Below are positions 26,175 through 33,907 of a DNA stretch of 64,000 nucleotides, one piece after another. The position numbers and the translations under genes were made by a program. The number at the start of each line of letters is the position of its first letter. The stretch's first letter is position 1. The DNA is from a virus: IMG/VR virus record IMGVR_UViG_3300009314_000004, positions 62,001 through 126,000 of that record. One strand, written 5' to 3'. The notes beneath the pieces are model-generated. The model saw only the letters and a program-made list of their open reading frames with translations, was not told where the DNA came from and made no database searches.

Positions 26175-27384
26175 CGAGGCCGTGGAACCGGCTGGCCCAA
26201 CTCCAGGACCGCTGCATTACTTCGCGGTTTTTCCGTCCCCACTTCCGGTGCAGGGCAGCGCACGCCTTGAATGTCTCCAAGGCCTCGACAATGCCCGCCA
26301 CTGAATCCTCCAAAATGAGCACGCCCCCCTGGGAGCAGGCGTGGATCTCCGGGACTAAACCTACGGGAGTTGAAATGTAAGGCAGCCCCGAAGCCGCCCC
26401 CTCCATGATCGGGTTGGGGGTTCCTTCGCTGGTGGAAACACAGACAATGGCTGAAAGTCCTCGGTACCACTCAGGCATGGCTACGTAGGGAATCCTCTTT
26501 CGCGCGATGTCGGCGACGACTAGCTCCACCCCTGAAACTTGCGCTGCCGCCTCCTCTAATTTCTGTAAGTTCTTTACTCCTCGCGCCACTTTGGAGTTCC
26601 CTGCCCAACCAACCCGAAGAACGGGAGACTTCAGCCGATTAACTGAAGGGGTAAACATTCGTGCATCTACCCCATCAGACATGTACTCAATAGGCCGCCC
26701 CAACACCTCGCGCAATTCCTCCACCAGCAGCTGACTTGCCCCCGTGATGATGTCCGCCCGCTCAACTGCTGTGTCGAACTCAGTTCGGTGCCGCTTCCAC
26801 AGATAATGGCTGTACACGCAAAGGACCAAAACGGCCTCTTTTGGGAGCAGGGGAAGGACGTTGCTTGCTGCCCGCCAACGGATTAACGTAACTACCTCGT
26901 ACCCCCGCAAATCCGGAATTGCCGCCGACGGCACTATTTCCACATGCCATGAAGGGGGAAAGTTAGCCGCCATATGACGAGCAATATTGTGGAAGACCTC
27001 TTCCGGCCTATGATAAACCAGTAGGGCCCTCCCCGTAGTACCCAAGCTCAGGGGGAGTGCCGAGAGTTCGCTCAGAGTAACTTCGACATCCGCAGCTGCC
27101 CGAGGTCTACCAGAACTTGTGTCCAAGGGCTTTTTCTGGGCCACTGCTGCTCCACCTGCAACGAACGGGGAGGGGGGGCTGCGCTTAACAACCCCCCCAT
27201 GCCGTACCGGTGTCTTCGCTTCACAAGGGGAGGGGCCCCCCCGATGATTGGGCGAAACCAATGGGCGGCCCCCAGGCCCCCTCACAAGTACAGGGCCTTT
27301 CTTAGAGGGGCGACGTTTCCCCCTCTTTTTTGCCCGCTCCCCTACGAGTGTCCTAGTAATTTTCACGTTGTCGGACCGGGCCAT
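26119..27384 (-). CDS. GT4-like glycosyltransferase with long basic N-terminal extension
   Basis: 421 residues and the first gene of the operon. Residues 1-95 are a low-complexity Lys/Arg/Pro/Gly extension; the rest is a GT-B glycosyltransferase, with LRVGWAGNSKVARGVKN and the donor-site EGTPNPIMEGAASGLP. The extension resembles the N-terminus of the last gene of the operon and is not part of the enzyme fold. It may target the protein to DNA, membrane or virion. Start ATG at 27384 with GGGGGAGTC upstream. Confidence 0.78.
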   Translation of the reverse strand: MARSDNVKITRTLVGERAKKRGKRRPSKKGPVLVRGPGGRPLVSPNHRGGPSPCEAKTPVRHGGVVKRSPPSPFVAGGAAVAQKKPLDTSSGRPRAAADVEVTLSELSALPLSLGTTGRALLVYHRPEEVFHNIARHMAANFPPSWHVEIVPSAAIPDLRGYEVVTLIRWRAASNVLPLLPKEAVLVLCVYSHYLWKRHRTEFDTAVERADIITGASQLLVEELREVLGRPIEYMSDGVDARMFTPSVNRLKSPVLRVGWAGNSKVARGVKNLQKLEEAAAQVSGVELVVADIARKRIPYVAMPEWYRGLSAIVCVSTSEGTPNPIMEGAASGLPYISTPVGLVPEIHACSQGGVLILEDSVAGIVEALETFKACAALHRKWGRKNREVMQRSWSWASRFHGLVERIGRICDLRRSISSGG

Positions 27385-27432
27385 GACTCCCCCAATTCAT
27401 TTAAGTTTTACACTATTACTCCCCCGTGCGCA

Positions 27433-27462
27433 ACTCAAAACTTTCGCCCCATCTGCTATAAG
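27433..27462 (+). promoter_or_regulatory. plus-strand promoter of the shared ACTCAA-N16-GCTATAAG type
   Basis: ACTCAA (27433-27438), 16 bases, GCTATAAG (27455-27462), about 60 bases before the first gene of the plus block. The same layout recurs at 41333 and 57224. The divergent 27385-27522 gap holds this promoter; I see no convincing promoter for the minus operon. Confidence 0.65.
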
Positions 27463-27522
27463 AGAAATGGGAGGAGGGAATTGCCCTCACTCCCAAAATA
27501 GGCTATTTTTATGGAGGGTTAA

Positions 27523-28080
27523 ATGCGCAGCAACTACTGGTTCTTAGTGGAGGTAAGCGGGGTACCACAACGATACGTCCACGAGCAAGTCCGACTTCTG
27601 GCAGGCAAAGTCCAAGGCATAGAAGGGGAAAACTGGGACAAAGAAAGGCAGAAGAGCTCCTTTGAAACAACCTGCCTAGAACTCCTCGGCGACCCAAACG
27701 AGCTTGCTCAGGGCATCGCTACTGCCATTGTCGAGGAATTCTCCTACCTGCGGGTTTCGGTGACGACCTACCAAAGAGAAGAACGCCGGATCTCCGTGAC
27801 AACCAAGGAGGGAGCACCCCCGAACTGCCCGCCGGGGGCATTCTACATGCGTCAGGTGGAGGGGGAGGACGGACCCTACATGGTTTACGGCGAGGTCTTC
27901 GAACTTCGGGGGTTGACTGGCGCCCCCGAATTACCGGACCCGGAGTTCCGGGTGGTGCAAACGTGGTCCCGGAACTGCCCAGCGGTAGGAATATGGGGTG
28001 TAGAGCACCCCGTAAATATGACTCGGGTAACCCGTACGCAGTTCCTCCGGGGGCTCCAAGAAGTTAGAAGGAAATCATGA
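27523..28080 (+). CDS. hypothetical protein, first gene of plus block
   Basis: 185 residues, ATG preceded by GGAGGGTTAA and by the shared promoter. The N-terminus (YWFLVEVSGVPQRYVHEQV) suggests an alpha/beta fold, but no family is recognised. It is the first of about twenty small co-directional genes, a typical early-region arrangement. Confidence 0.6.
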   Translation: MRSNYWFLVEVSGVPQRYVHEQVRLLAGKVQGIEGENWDKERQKSSFETTCLELLGDPNELAQGIATAIVEEFSYLRVSVTTYQREERRISVTTKEGAPPNCPPGAFYMRQVEGEDGPYMVYGEVFELRGLTGAPELPDPEFRVVQTWSRNCPAVGIWGVEHPVNMTRVTRTQFLRGLQEVRRKS

Positions 28081-28220
28081 GATTCAGAGCCAATCACCAA
28101 CCTCACCGCAGACAACGCCAAGCCTGGGCAAGGTGCTCGTGTGGAGGAGTTGCTGCTTGCTTACTGGAGGGTGCCTATGGCAAGCCGGAACATGGAGCTG
28201 TCTCAAAAGCAACTGCGTGA
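28077..28220 (+). CDS. possible small Arg-rich protein
   Basis: A 47-codon frame starts with an ATG overlapping the previous stop (ATGA), with AGAAGGAAATC upstream, but it overlaps the next gene by 44 bases. Composition is Arg/Gln-rich at the start (MRFRANHQPHRRQRQ) with a CSCGG patch. Could be chance. Confidence 0.25.
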   Translation: MRFRANHQPHRRQRQAWARCSCGGVAACLLEGAYGKPEHGAVSKATA

Positions 28221-29199
28221 GCTGAACCGAGCCAAGGCTGGGGACTTCTCGGCTTACGACAAAGTCATCATCGCTTTTAGCGGTGGGAAGGACTCCCAAG
28301 CCAGCACGATGAAGTTGCTGGACCTCGGGTGCCCGCCAGAGCAAATGTACCTGTGGCACCACGACGTGGAGGGCGGGGCCACCCCCTTCTTTGATTGGCC
28401 CTGCACGTCCGACTACTGCTGCGCCGCCGCTGAGCAGCTGGAAATCGACCTCTACTTCTCGTGGAAGGAAGGGGGCTTTCGCAGGGAGCTACTACGAGAC
28501 AATGAGCCCACTGCCCCCACCTCTTTGGAGTTGGTTGGGGGCGGCATCGCCCGCACAGGCGGGAAGGGCCCCAAGGGCACCAGGCGACGGTTCCCGGCCA
28601 TCGCTGCCGACCTGACCCGGCGCTGGTGCTCAGCCTACCTCAAAATCGACGTGGGCGACAAAATCTTCGCCAACGACCCAACCTTCGCACGGGGGTTCTT
28701 CCTGTTCGTCACCGGAGAGAGGCGAGAGGAATCCCCTGGTCGGGCCAAGTACTTGGAAGCGGAAAACGATCGGGCCTCCACCAGGAAGCGAATCATCACT
28801 CACTGGCGGCCGGTCATCGACTTTCCTGAGAAGCAAGTGTGGGACACCATCAAGAACTATGGGGTCAACCCCCATCCGGCGTACCACCTGGGCTTCGGCC
28901 GGCTGTCTTGCGCTGCCTGCATCTTCGGCAACCCAGACCAGTGGGCCACCGTACGGGAACTCTTCCCGGAACAGTTTGCTGAAATTGCCGAGTACGAAGT
29001 GGCATTGCGGCATACACTGCGCGACGGGACGACCCTTCCCGAACTCGCTGATAGGGGAACCAGCTACCTCAGGTGGCTCCCCCACTCGGCAGCCTGGGCC
29101 ATAGAAGCCGGGCGCAGTCACCAGTACAATCACCCCATCACTACGGACCCATGGGAATGCCCAACGGGCGCCTTCAAGAAGGGCGGAGGACCAACATAA
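28177..29199 (+). CDS. PAPS-reductase-family PP-loop enzyme
   Basis: 340 residues from the ATG at 28177, chosen for GGAGGGTGCCT upstream; a GTG at 28141 is the alternative. VIIAFSGGKDSQAS is the PP-loop that binds ATP. Later cysteines in TRRWCSAYLK and GRLSCAACIFG are typical of phage PAPS-reductase/DndC-like proteins and may hold an iron-sulfur cluster. Many phages carry such enzymes, and the substrate is generally unknown. No partner dnd genes are present. It is the third PP-loop ATPase in the window, beside the QueC-like and AsnB-like proteins. Confidence 0.8.
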   Translation: MASRNMELSQKQLRELNRAKAGDFSAYDKVIIAFSGGKDSQASTMKLLDLGCPPEQMYLWHHDVEGGATPFFDWPCTSDYCCAAAEQLEIDLYFSWKEGGFRRELLRDNEPTAPTSLELVGGGIARTGGKGPKGTRRRFPAIAADLTRRWCSAYLKIDVGDKIFANDPTFARGFFLFVTGERREESPGRAKYLEAENDRASTRKRIITHWRPVIDFPEKQVWDTIKNYGVNPHPAYHLGFGRLSCAACIFGNPDQWATVRELFPEQFAEIAEYEVALRHTLRDGTTLPELADRGTSYLRWLPHSAAWAIEAGRSHQYNHPITTDPWECPTGAFKKGGGPT

Positions 29200-29522
29200 T
29201 GCCGAAAATCATCACCGAAACAGAGCTTGCCGCGCTGGTAGCGGACCTCATCTGCGACCCCGCCAGCCGAGGGGAGGGGATGGACCGCGACCGGTACACT
29301 CGGTTCCTCCGGGACATTGCGCAGACCGTAGCCAATCACTGCGGCGGAGAAGTAACGTGCATCCGGCCGGGGGACGCTCACCCGGACCGAGTCACGGACG
29401 CTCGCCTGATTGGCATAGACAAAGGGAATCTGGATTACCACTGGCAACTCCACATCGCCCCCAACGAGTGCCTGCCTTCCCCCGGTGACGGGGTGTGGGG
29501 CAAGGCTCGACGACTCATTTGA
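29199..29522 (+). CDS. small hypothetical protein
   Basis: 107 residues; ATG at 29199 with GGAGGACCAACATA upstream, overlapping the previous stop by one base. Contains an N-terminal helix (ETELAALVADLICD) and CIRPGDAHPD. Ends with a Trp/Leu-containing tail. No family recognised. The 29523-29629 gap that follows shows only the ribosome site of the next gene. Confidence 0.5.
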   Translation: MPKIITETELAALVADLICDPASRGEGMDRDRYTRFLRDIAQTVANHCGGEVTCIRPGDAHPDRVTDARLIGIDKGNLDYHWQLHIAPNECLPSPGDGVWGKARRLI

Positions 29523-29629
29523 AGCTACAGACGGCGTTCGCTACGACGAGGAACACCCCCCCCTGGACAAGTTTGCTGAAGCCGAAAGTGTCCGCCGCTG
29601 ATGGAATCTAGAACGGAGGTATTCCAGAC

Positions 29630-30016
29630 ATGAAGAAGCTAGTTGACGCATGCAAAGCCCTCGTTCAGGCGTACAAGAACGGGGAAAAGTCGGGGGGTTC
29701 TGTCGATTGGCAGGATCTCGACGACGCACACGTACTGGCCGTGGCAGCCTTGGGGGAAACGCCCCGGGTCCACGTGGCCGTCATCACCTATCTGGGGGAC
29801 TCCCCCACCGTTTTCATCACTGCTACCGAAGATGGTATGACCAACCGTCTGCACGAGTATGCAATGGAGGACTGGGAAGACGTCATGGGGAGCCCCCGAG
29901 AGGAAGCCCCAAAAGACAAAGATGCGGCTATCTCCGCCTACTTCGAGCAGCAGGGGGAAGACGAACGGGAGTGGCTGGAGGAGTCCATCAAGTACCTGGA
30001 GGACCTCAATGATTGA
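29630..30016 (+). CDS. small acidic hypothetical protein
   Basis: 128 residues, acidic, with a helical N-terminus and a central strand pair (VHVAVITYLGDSPTVFI). The C-terminus is Glu/Asp-rich. ACGGAGGTATTCCAGAC precedes the ATG. Overlaps the next gene by 8 bases. Confidence 0.5.
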   Translation: MKKLVDACKALVQAYKNGEKSGGSVDWQDLDDAHVLAVAALGETPRVHVAVITYLGDSPTVFITATEDGMTNRLHEYAMEDWEDVMGSPREEAPKDKDAAISAYFEQQGEDEREWLEESIKYLEDLND

Positions 30017-30515
30017 CGAAGACAAAAGCGAGGCACAGAAGATCGCCGAAGAGCAAAGCCTCATTCCCCGCTGCCCTTTCTGCGGGAGCACGGAAGTCTA
30101 CCATAACACCAACGTCCCTCGTTCGGTGGGGATTGCTCTTGTAGCTACAGACGGACACGGCGACGTCCACACCATAACCGAGTGGACGGGAGTGGACGGA
30201 ACCTTCTACGAGGAGGAGGAAGCAGATCCTAAGGGGAAATACTACTGCGAAACCTGCGGGGCAAAGGGCAATTCCTTAGTCACTCGGCGGAAACGCCAGT
30301 GGCTCAAACAGCGGGGAGGCGCTCCCCCACTTCCCTCCCTGGTCGACACCCAAGGACTGAGGGACACCATCAGCGACCCAGACGAGCCTATTGACAAACG
30401 GGCACGAATAGCCCGAGAATTATCTATGGCCTACATGGCGTTCGCTAAGGTGCTGGTGCTCACTGACGACCCTCGGTGGGACGAACTCGATGAAGCGGCC
30501 AAGAAGAGGGGCTAG
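30009..30515 (+). CDS. zinc-ribbon protein
   Basis: 168 residues. CPFCGST near residue 23 and CETCGAKG near 83 form a split zinc ribbon, as in small nucleic-acid-binding or transcription-factor-like proteins. The C-terminal half is helical. Starts inside the end of the previous gene. Role unknown. Confidence 0.6.
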   Translation: MIDEDKSEAQKIAEEQSLIPRCPFCGSTEVYHNTNVPRSVGIALVATDGHGDVHTITEWTGVDGTFYEEEEADPKGKYYCETCGAKGNSLVTRRKRQWLKQRGGAPPLPSLVDTQGLRDTISDPDEPIDKRARIARELSMAYMAFAKVLVLTDDPRWDELDEAAKKRG

Positions 30516-30529
30516 CGAAGGGGGAAAGA

Positions 30530-30832
30530 ATGAAAGTCTGGGGGTTGTGGTACGGGGGGAGCAGCTATGCAACCCCTGAGAGGAGCGACCTTGAAGAGTT
30601 TCCCAGCATCACCGGCGCCCGGGAGATCTTCGAGTGTCGCGGAGACGGGTGGGACCCCGTCACGCGGAGTCGGTGCCCTTGCGTCGACGCCGGCGCAAGT
30701 GCTTATGAGTATGGGCACGGCGCTGAAATGCAGCTATTCTTCGACAAGCCTCATTTGGATGACCCCTACTGGTACCCAGACCGCATCATTCGTTTCGGGC
30801 CTCGGGGAGGGGTACAGGTAATCCCATGCTGA
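30530..30832 (+). CDS. small hypothetical protein
   Basis: 100 residues rich in Trp, Tyr and Gly (VWGLWYGGSSYA). A CPCVD pair sits in the middle. AAGGGGGAAAGA precedes the ATG. Overlaps the next gene by 7 bases. No family recognised. Confidence 0.5.
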   Translation: MKVWGLWYGGSSYATPERSDLEEFPSITGAREIFECRGDGWDPVTRSRCPCVDAGASAYEYGHGAEMQLFFDKPHLDDPYWYPDRIIRFGPRGGVQVIPC

Positions 30833-31083
30833 AGAAAGATTTCCTGTGGTTGCTACACCACACCAAGAAGCCTGTACGGGTGTTCGTCACCAGCACAGTC
30901 AAGGGAGCCCACTCGGTGTGCCTGCGGGGAACGAAATTCCCCGACCAGCTACCGGGAGGGCCCCGCCTCACCAAAGCTGGAACCAAGTGCCAACTCGAGT
31001 TGGTGGTTGGTTCCCGAACCAAGGCATACAGAATAAGAGACAAGTACGCCGGATGGATGGCGACGGCCTGCAAGGAGGAGTAA
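30826..31083 (+). CDS. small basic hypothetical protein
   Basis: 85 residues, basic, beginning MLKKDFLWLLHHTKKPV. Probably a small beta protein. Ends with a TAA that overlaps the next ATG by one base. No family recognised. Confidence 0.45.
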   Translation: MLKKDFLWLLHHTKKPVRVFVTSTVKGAHSVCLRGTKFPDQLPGGPRLTKAGTKCQLELVVGSRTKAYRIRDKYAGWMATACKEE

Positions 31084-31415
31084 TGGCAAAACCAACACCG
31101 GAGCTGGACAAGCTCCTGGCGAACAAGGTGAAAAGAGACCTCGCTCAGGAGTTCTATGATTGGATAACGGAGGGGAAAGGGTGGGTTTTCTGCAAGTACG
31201 TCGAGGACGCTCCTGACCCGGAATACGCAGATGACCCCGACTGCGTCGACGAAGACGGGCTGTGGGTTGGGCCCACCATACCAACGTTCGTCCCCATTCG
31301 CCTCAAGCCGGAAGAATTCATTGCTGATTTCCTCGGCATCGACTACGCCGGCTACTTGGCAGAAAGGGAGGCCATCTTCCAAGAAGTGCGGGAAGAGGCA
31401 AAGAAACGGGAGTAG
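31083..31415 (+). CDS. small acidic hypothetical protein
   Basis: 110 residues from an ATG with AGGAGGAGTA upstream. Helical and acidic, with a middle Asp-rich segment (ADDPDCVDEDG) and a helical C-terminus. Possibly a decoy-type or inhibitor protein, but nothing specific is visible. Confidence 0.5.
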   Translation: MAKPTPELDKLLANKVKRDLAQEFYDWITEGKGWVFCKYVEDAPDPEYADDPDCVDEDGLWVGPTIPTFVPIRLKPEEFIADFLGIDYAGYLAEREAIFQEVREEAKKRE

Positions 31416-31418
31416 CCC

Positions 31419-31658
31419 ATGTGCTCGAAGTGCCCCCTGTGGGACTACGAACTGACCTGCGGGCACACAGTGGTGCGCGAAGACCCCCCGTACTCCGGGT
31501 TGACCGTGCACTGCAAAGTGTGCGGGGAGTACCGGGACTTCGTCACCGTCGCCTTCGGAAACCCAATGGCCTTCGTGCTCAAAAAAACACTGGGCATCGA
31601 GGTCGAGCCCCTGTGGTGGTACCGCAGGGGCGACGAACCAACTGAGGAGGACCAATGA
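31419..31658 (+). CDS. small zinc-finger protein
   Basis: 79 residues with CSKCPLWDYELTCGH at the N-terminus and VHCKVCGEY near residue 31, a four-cysteine zinc site. The remainder is short and hydrophobic/aromatic. One of several zinc-ribbon proteins in this plus block. Confidence 0.55.
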   Translation: MCSKCPLWDYELTCGHTVVREDPPYSGLTVHCKVCGEYRDFVTVAFGNPMAFVLKKTLGIEVEPLWWYRRGDEPTEEDQ

Positions 31659-32017
31659 ATACTGAATTCACCATCGCCATGCCATGGTACGACAGCACCG
31701 GCAAGCTCCGTTGCTCCCTCGTAGTGGGCGGAGAGGAGTACGATTTCTTTGTGAGCAACCAGGACGACTGCGAGGGGGAGATCCCCCACGTTGTGGAGTT
31801 CCACCCCCAGGACCAGTTCTGCACCTTGCACGGGCCCGTCACCCGGGACGTGCAGACCGCACTGCGTAGAGTGGTCTCTCCTCCCCACAAGGAGCACGGG
31901 GGTTTTTGGGGGCACTACCCCGACCACCCTGTTGGCGACTGGCAAGATGAGGTCGCGGCCGGCAACACCCGCCTGGGATACTGGGAGTGGGTAGGAGTCC
32001 AGCTGGAGCTCGCATGA
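31655..32017 (+). CDS. small hypothetical protein
   Basis: 120 residues, start overlapping the previous stop by 4 bases. Predominantly beta, with CEGEIPHVVEFHPQDQFC in the middle. Ends with a TGA overlapping the next ATG. No family recognised. Confidence 0.5.
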   Translation: MNTEFTIAMPWYDSTGKLRCSLVVGGEEYDFFVSNQDDCEGEIPHVVEFHPQDQFCTLHGPVTRDVQTALRRVVSPPHKEHGGFWGHYPDHPVGDWQDEVAAGNTRLGYWEWVGVQLELA

Positions 32018-32265
32018 GCAGCGCACTTGCGGAGTATCACAAGTTCCTCAAGGGCCCCATAGCAGCAAAAATCGTCCCCGGGACGAAGCTGTTTCTTCGT
32101 TACTATCACACCCAAGGTCGATTGCTGCACATCCGAGCGATAGTAGACATGGAGTACGTCGTCTTTCGCTATTGGGCAAGAGCCCGCTGGAACTACGAGG
32201 TCCGGGATATGACCCTGTTCTTCGTGAGCCAGGAAAACATTGAATTCAGAGGTAAAAGCCAGTAA
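32014..32265 (+). CDS. small basic hypothetical protein
   Basis: 83 residues from the ATG at 32014 (ATGA overlap). Basic and aromatic, with RYYHTQGRLLHIRAIVD in the core, which suggests a small OB- or beta-barrel-like protein. No family recognised. Confidence 0.45.
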   Translation: MSSALAEYHKFLKGPIAAKIVPGTKLFLRYYHTQGRLLHIRAIVDMEYVVFRYWARARWNYEVRDMTLFFVSQENIEFRGKSQ

Positions 32266-32294
32266 ACGACCACTCCGCAAGCGAAGGAGGCCGC

Positions 32295-33266
32295 ATGGCG
32301 AAAATCTGCTACACCCCCAAACGATTCCGGGAGTCCTCCCGGGCGAAGATCGAGTGGGCCAACAGCATCATCGAGGAGTACTTAGCCAAGGGTTTTTCAC
32401 TTACTCTCCGCCAACTTTTCTACCAGTTTGTGAGCCGCGACCTCATCCCCAACTCCCAACGGGAGTACTCCAACCTGGGGAACCTCATCTCGGACGCCCG
32501 CTTGGCCGGCTTGGTTGACTGGGACGCCATTGAAGACCGTCGCCGAGGACTGCGGGGTGCGGGCACCCCGCAGCGCCCCCACTGGAACAGCCCAACGGAG
32601 ATCATCGACGCCTGCGTCTACGGCTACCGTCGGGACAAGTGGGCCACCCAACCCCAACGCATCGAAGTCTGGGTTGAAAAAGAAAGTCTTATTGAAATCG
32701 TCCAGCACGCCTGCGACCCCCTCGACGTGCCCTACTATGCCTGCCTGGGATACAACTCCCAGACCGGGATGTGGGTGGGCGCCCAACGCCTCATCAGGCA
32801 CCTGCGCCGAGGGCAGACACCTACCATTATCCACCTGGGCGACCACGACCCTTCCGGGATCGACATGACCCGGGATACGGTGGACCGGCTGACTCTGTTC
32901 CTCACCCACCACGGGCACAACCCCCCGCGGGTGTTCAGGGCCGGCTTGAACATGGACCAAGTGGAAGAATACAACCCACCGCCCAACCCAGCCAAAGTGA
33001 CCGACTCCCGCTTTGCTGAATATGTCGCTCTGTACGGGGAAGAATGCTGGGAGCTGGACGCTCTTCCCCCCGACGTCCTTTCAGGCATCATCCAAGAGGA
33101 AATCTTGAGGCGGATGGACCAAGCAAACTTCGACAAAGTACGAGCCCGGGAAGAACGAGAGAAACGGGACCTCGTTGGGATTCAGCGCAACTGGGAAGAA
33201 GTCTCCGAACTAGTCCGTGAACTGGACATGGAGGATGCAGATGACGAAGAAGACGACGAGTACTAG
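32295..33266 (+). CDS. Spo11/TopoVI-A-like protein with Toprim domain (Topo mini-A type)
   Basis: 323 residues. An N-terminal winged helix with LTLRQLFYQFVSRDLI carries the tyrosine expected to attack DNA. A Toprim domain follows, with IHLGDHDPSGIDMTRD as the metal-binding D-x-D and an upstream Glu in VWVEKESL. This matches the single-subunit homologues of archaeal topoisomerase VI A / Spo11 called Topo mini-A, reported in mobile elements and viruses. It could cut DNA for recombination or relax replicating phage DNA. No B-subunit-like GHKL ATPase is visible nearby. The C-terminus is very acidic. Confidence 0.72.
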   Translation: MAKICYTPKRFRESSRAKIEWANSIIEEYLAKGFSLTLRQLFYQFVSRDLIPNSQREYSNLGNLISDARLAGLVDWDAIEDRRRGLRGAGTPQRPHWNSPTEIIDACVYGYRRDKWATQPQRIEVWVEKESLIEIVQHACDPLDVPYYACLGYNSQTGMWVGAQRLIRHLRRGQTPTIIHLGDHDPSGIDMTRDTVDRLTLFLTHHGHNPPRVFRAGLNMDQVEEYNPPPNPAKVTDSRFAEYVALYGEECWELDALPPDVLSGIIQEEILRRMDQANFDKVRAREEREKRDLVGIQRNWEEVSELVRELDMEDADDEEDDEY

Positions 33267-33456
33267 AGGCCTCACCATCACCGCCAAAATCGGTGAACTG
33301 ACGGTGCGCCTGTTCCCCAACGACAAGTTGGGACTACTCAACGAACAGAGCACCCTACGGGACATCGGCGAACTGAGGGCCCGGCTCGAAGAGGAATGGG
33401 GCCCCCTGGAACTCACCAGCCAAGTCAAGCAGGTAGAGGAAGAGCATGCTCACTGA
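33241..33456 (+). CDS. small hypothetical protein
   Basis: 71 residues from the ATG at 33241 with GGAGGATGCAG upstream, overlapping the previous gene by 26 bases. Basic N-terminus (MTKKTTSTRG) then a helical acidic part. No family recognised. Confidence 0.45.
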   Translation: MTKKTTSTRGLTITAKIGELTVRLFPNDKLGLLNEQSTLRDIGELRARLEEEWGPLELTSQVKQVEEEHAH

Positions 33457-33907
33457 CCTCATCCACCGCCTGGAGGAGCTGGAGCAATCCCAACTCGGGG
33501 ACACCGCCTTTGTTGAAAAAGTGGGTCCGGAGCAAAAGGCGAAATACCGACAACTCGAAGAGAGGCTTAGGGCCTTCTTTGAGAATGGTGACTGGTTCAA
33601 CACCATCTCCGTCCCCGGCGTGGGGGTGGTCGGCGTATTCGCCCCCCATCATGGAGGCGAGGCCAATGCCAGAGCTATGCTGGAAGGGGCCAAACTGACA
33701 AGGGAAACCTCGGCGCGGCTGAAAGAGGTCCGTTCAATACTGACAGCTGTCAAGGACGACGCCTGCGACCTCATTGCCGAAATCAACGAGGCGGCCCCTG
33801 AGGGGGATGGGATGCTCCTGGAGGTTCGGGATGCCTGTGAGGCCATCATGCACAAATTGGAGAGTATCCTAATGCCCAACGACGGAGGAGTCGGAGGAAA
33901 ACCATGA
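33446..33907 (+). CDS. helical hypothetical protein
   Basis: 153 residues, helical and charged. The first 55 residues look like a coiled coil (DLIHRLEELEQS, YRQLEERLRAFF). A central hydrophobic patch SVPGVGVVGVFA interrupts two helical parts. Overlaps the next gene by 4 bases. No family recognised. Confidence 0.5.
   Translation: MLTDLIHRLEELEQSQLGDTAFVEKVGPEQKAKYRQLEERLRAFFENGDWFNTISVPGVGVVGVFAPHHGGEANARAMLEGAKLTRETSARLKEVRSILTAVKDDACDLIAEINEAAPEGDGMLLEVRDACEAIMHKLESILMPNDGGVGGKP

Noticed and set aside
15671-27384. Complete lasso-peptide cluster
   Set aside because: The two enzyme types resemble lasso enzymes, but no precursor with leader and core is visible, and several glycan genes fit a polysaccharide locus as well.
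28177-29199. DNA phosphorothioation (dnd) system
   Set aside because: Only a PAPS-reductase-like PP-loop protein is visible; no cysteine desulfurase or other dnd partners.
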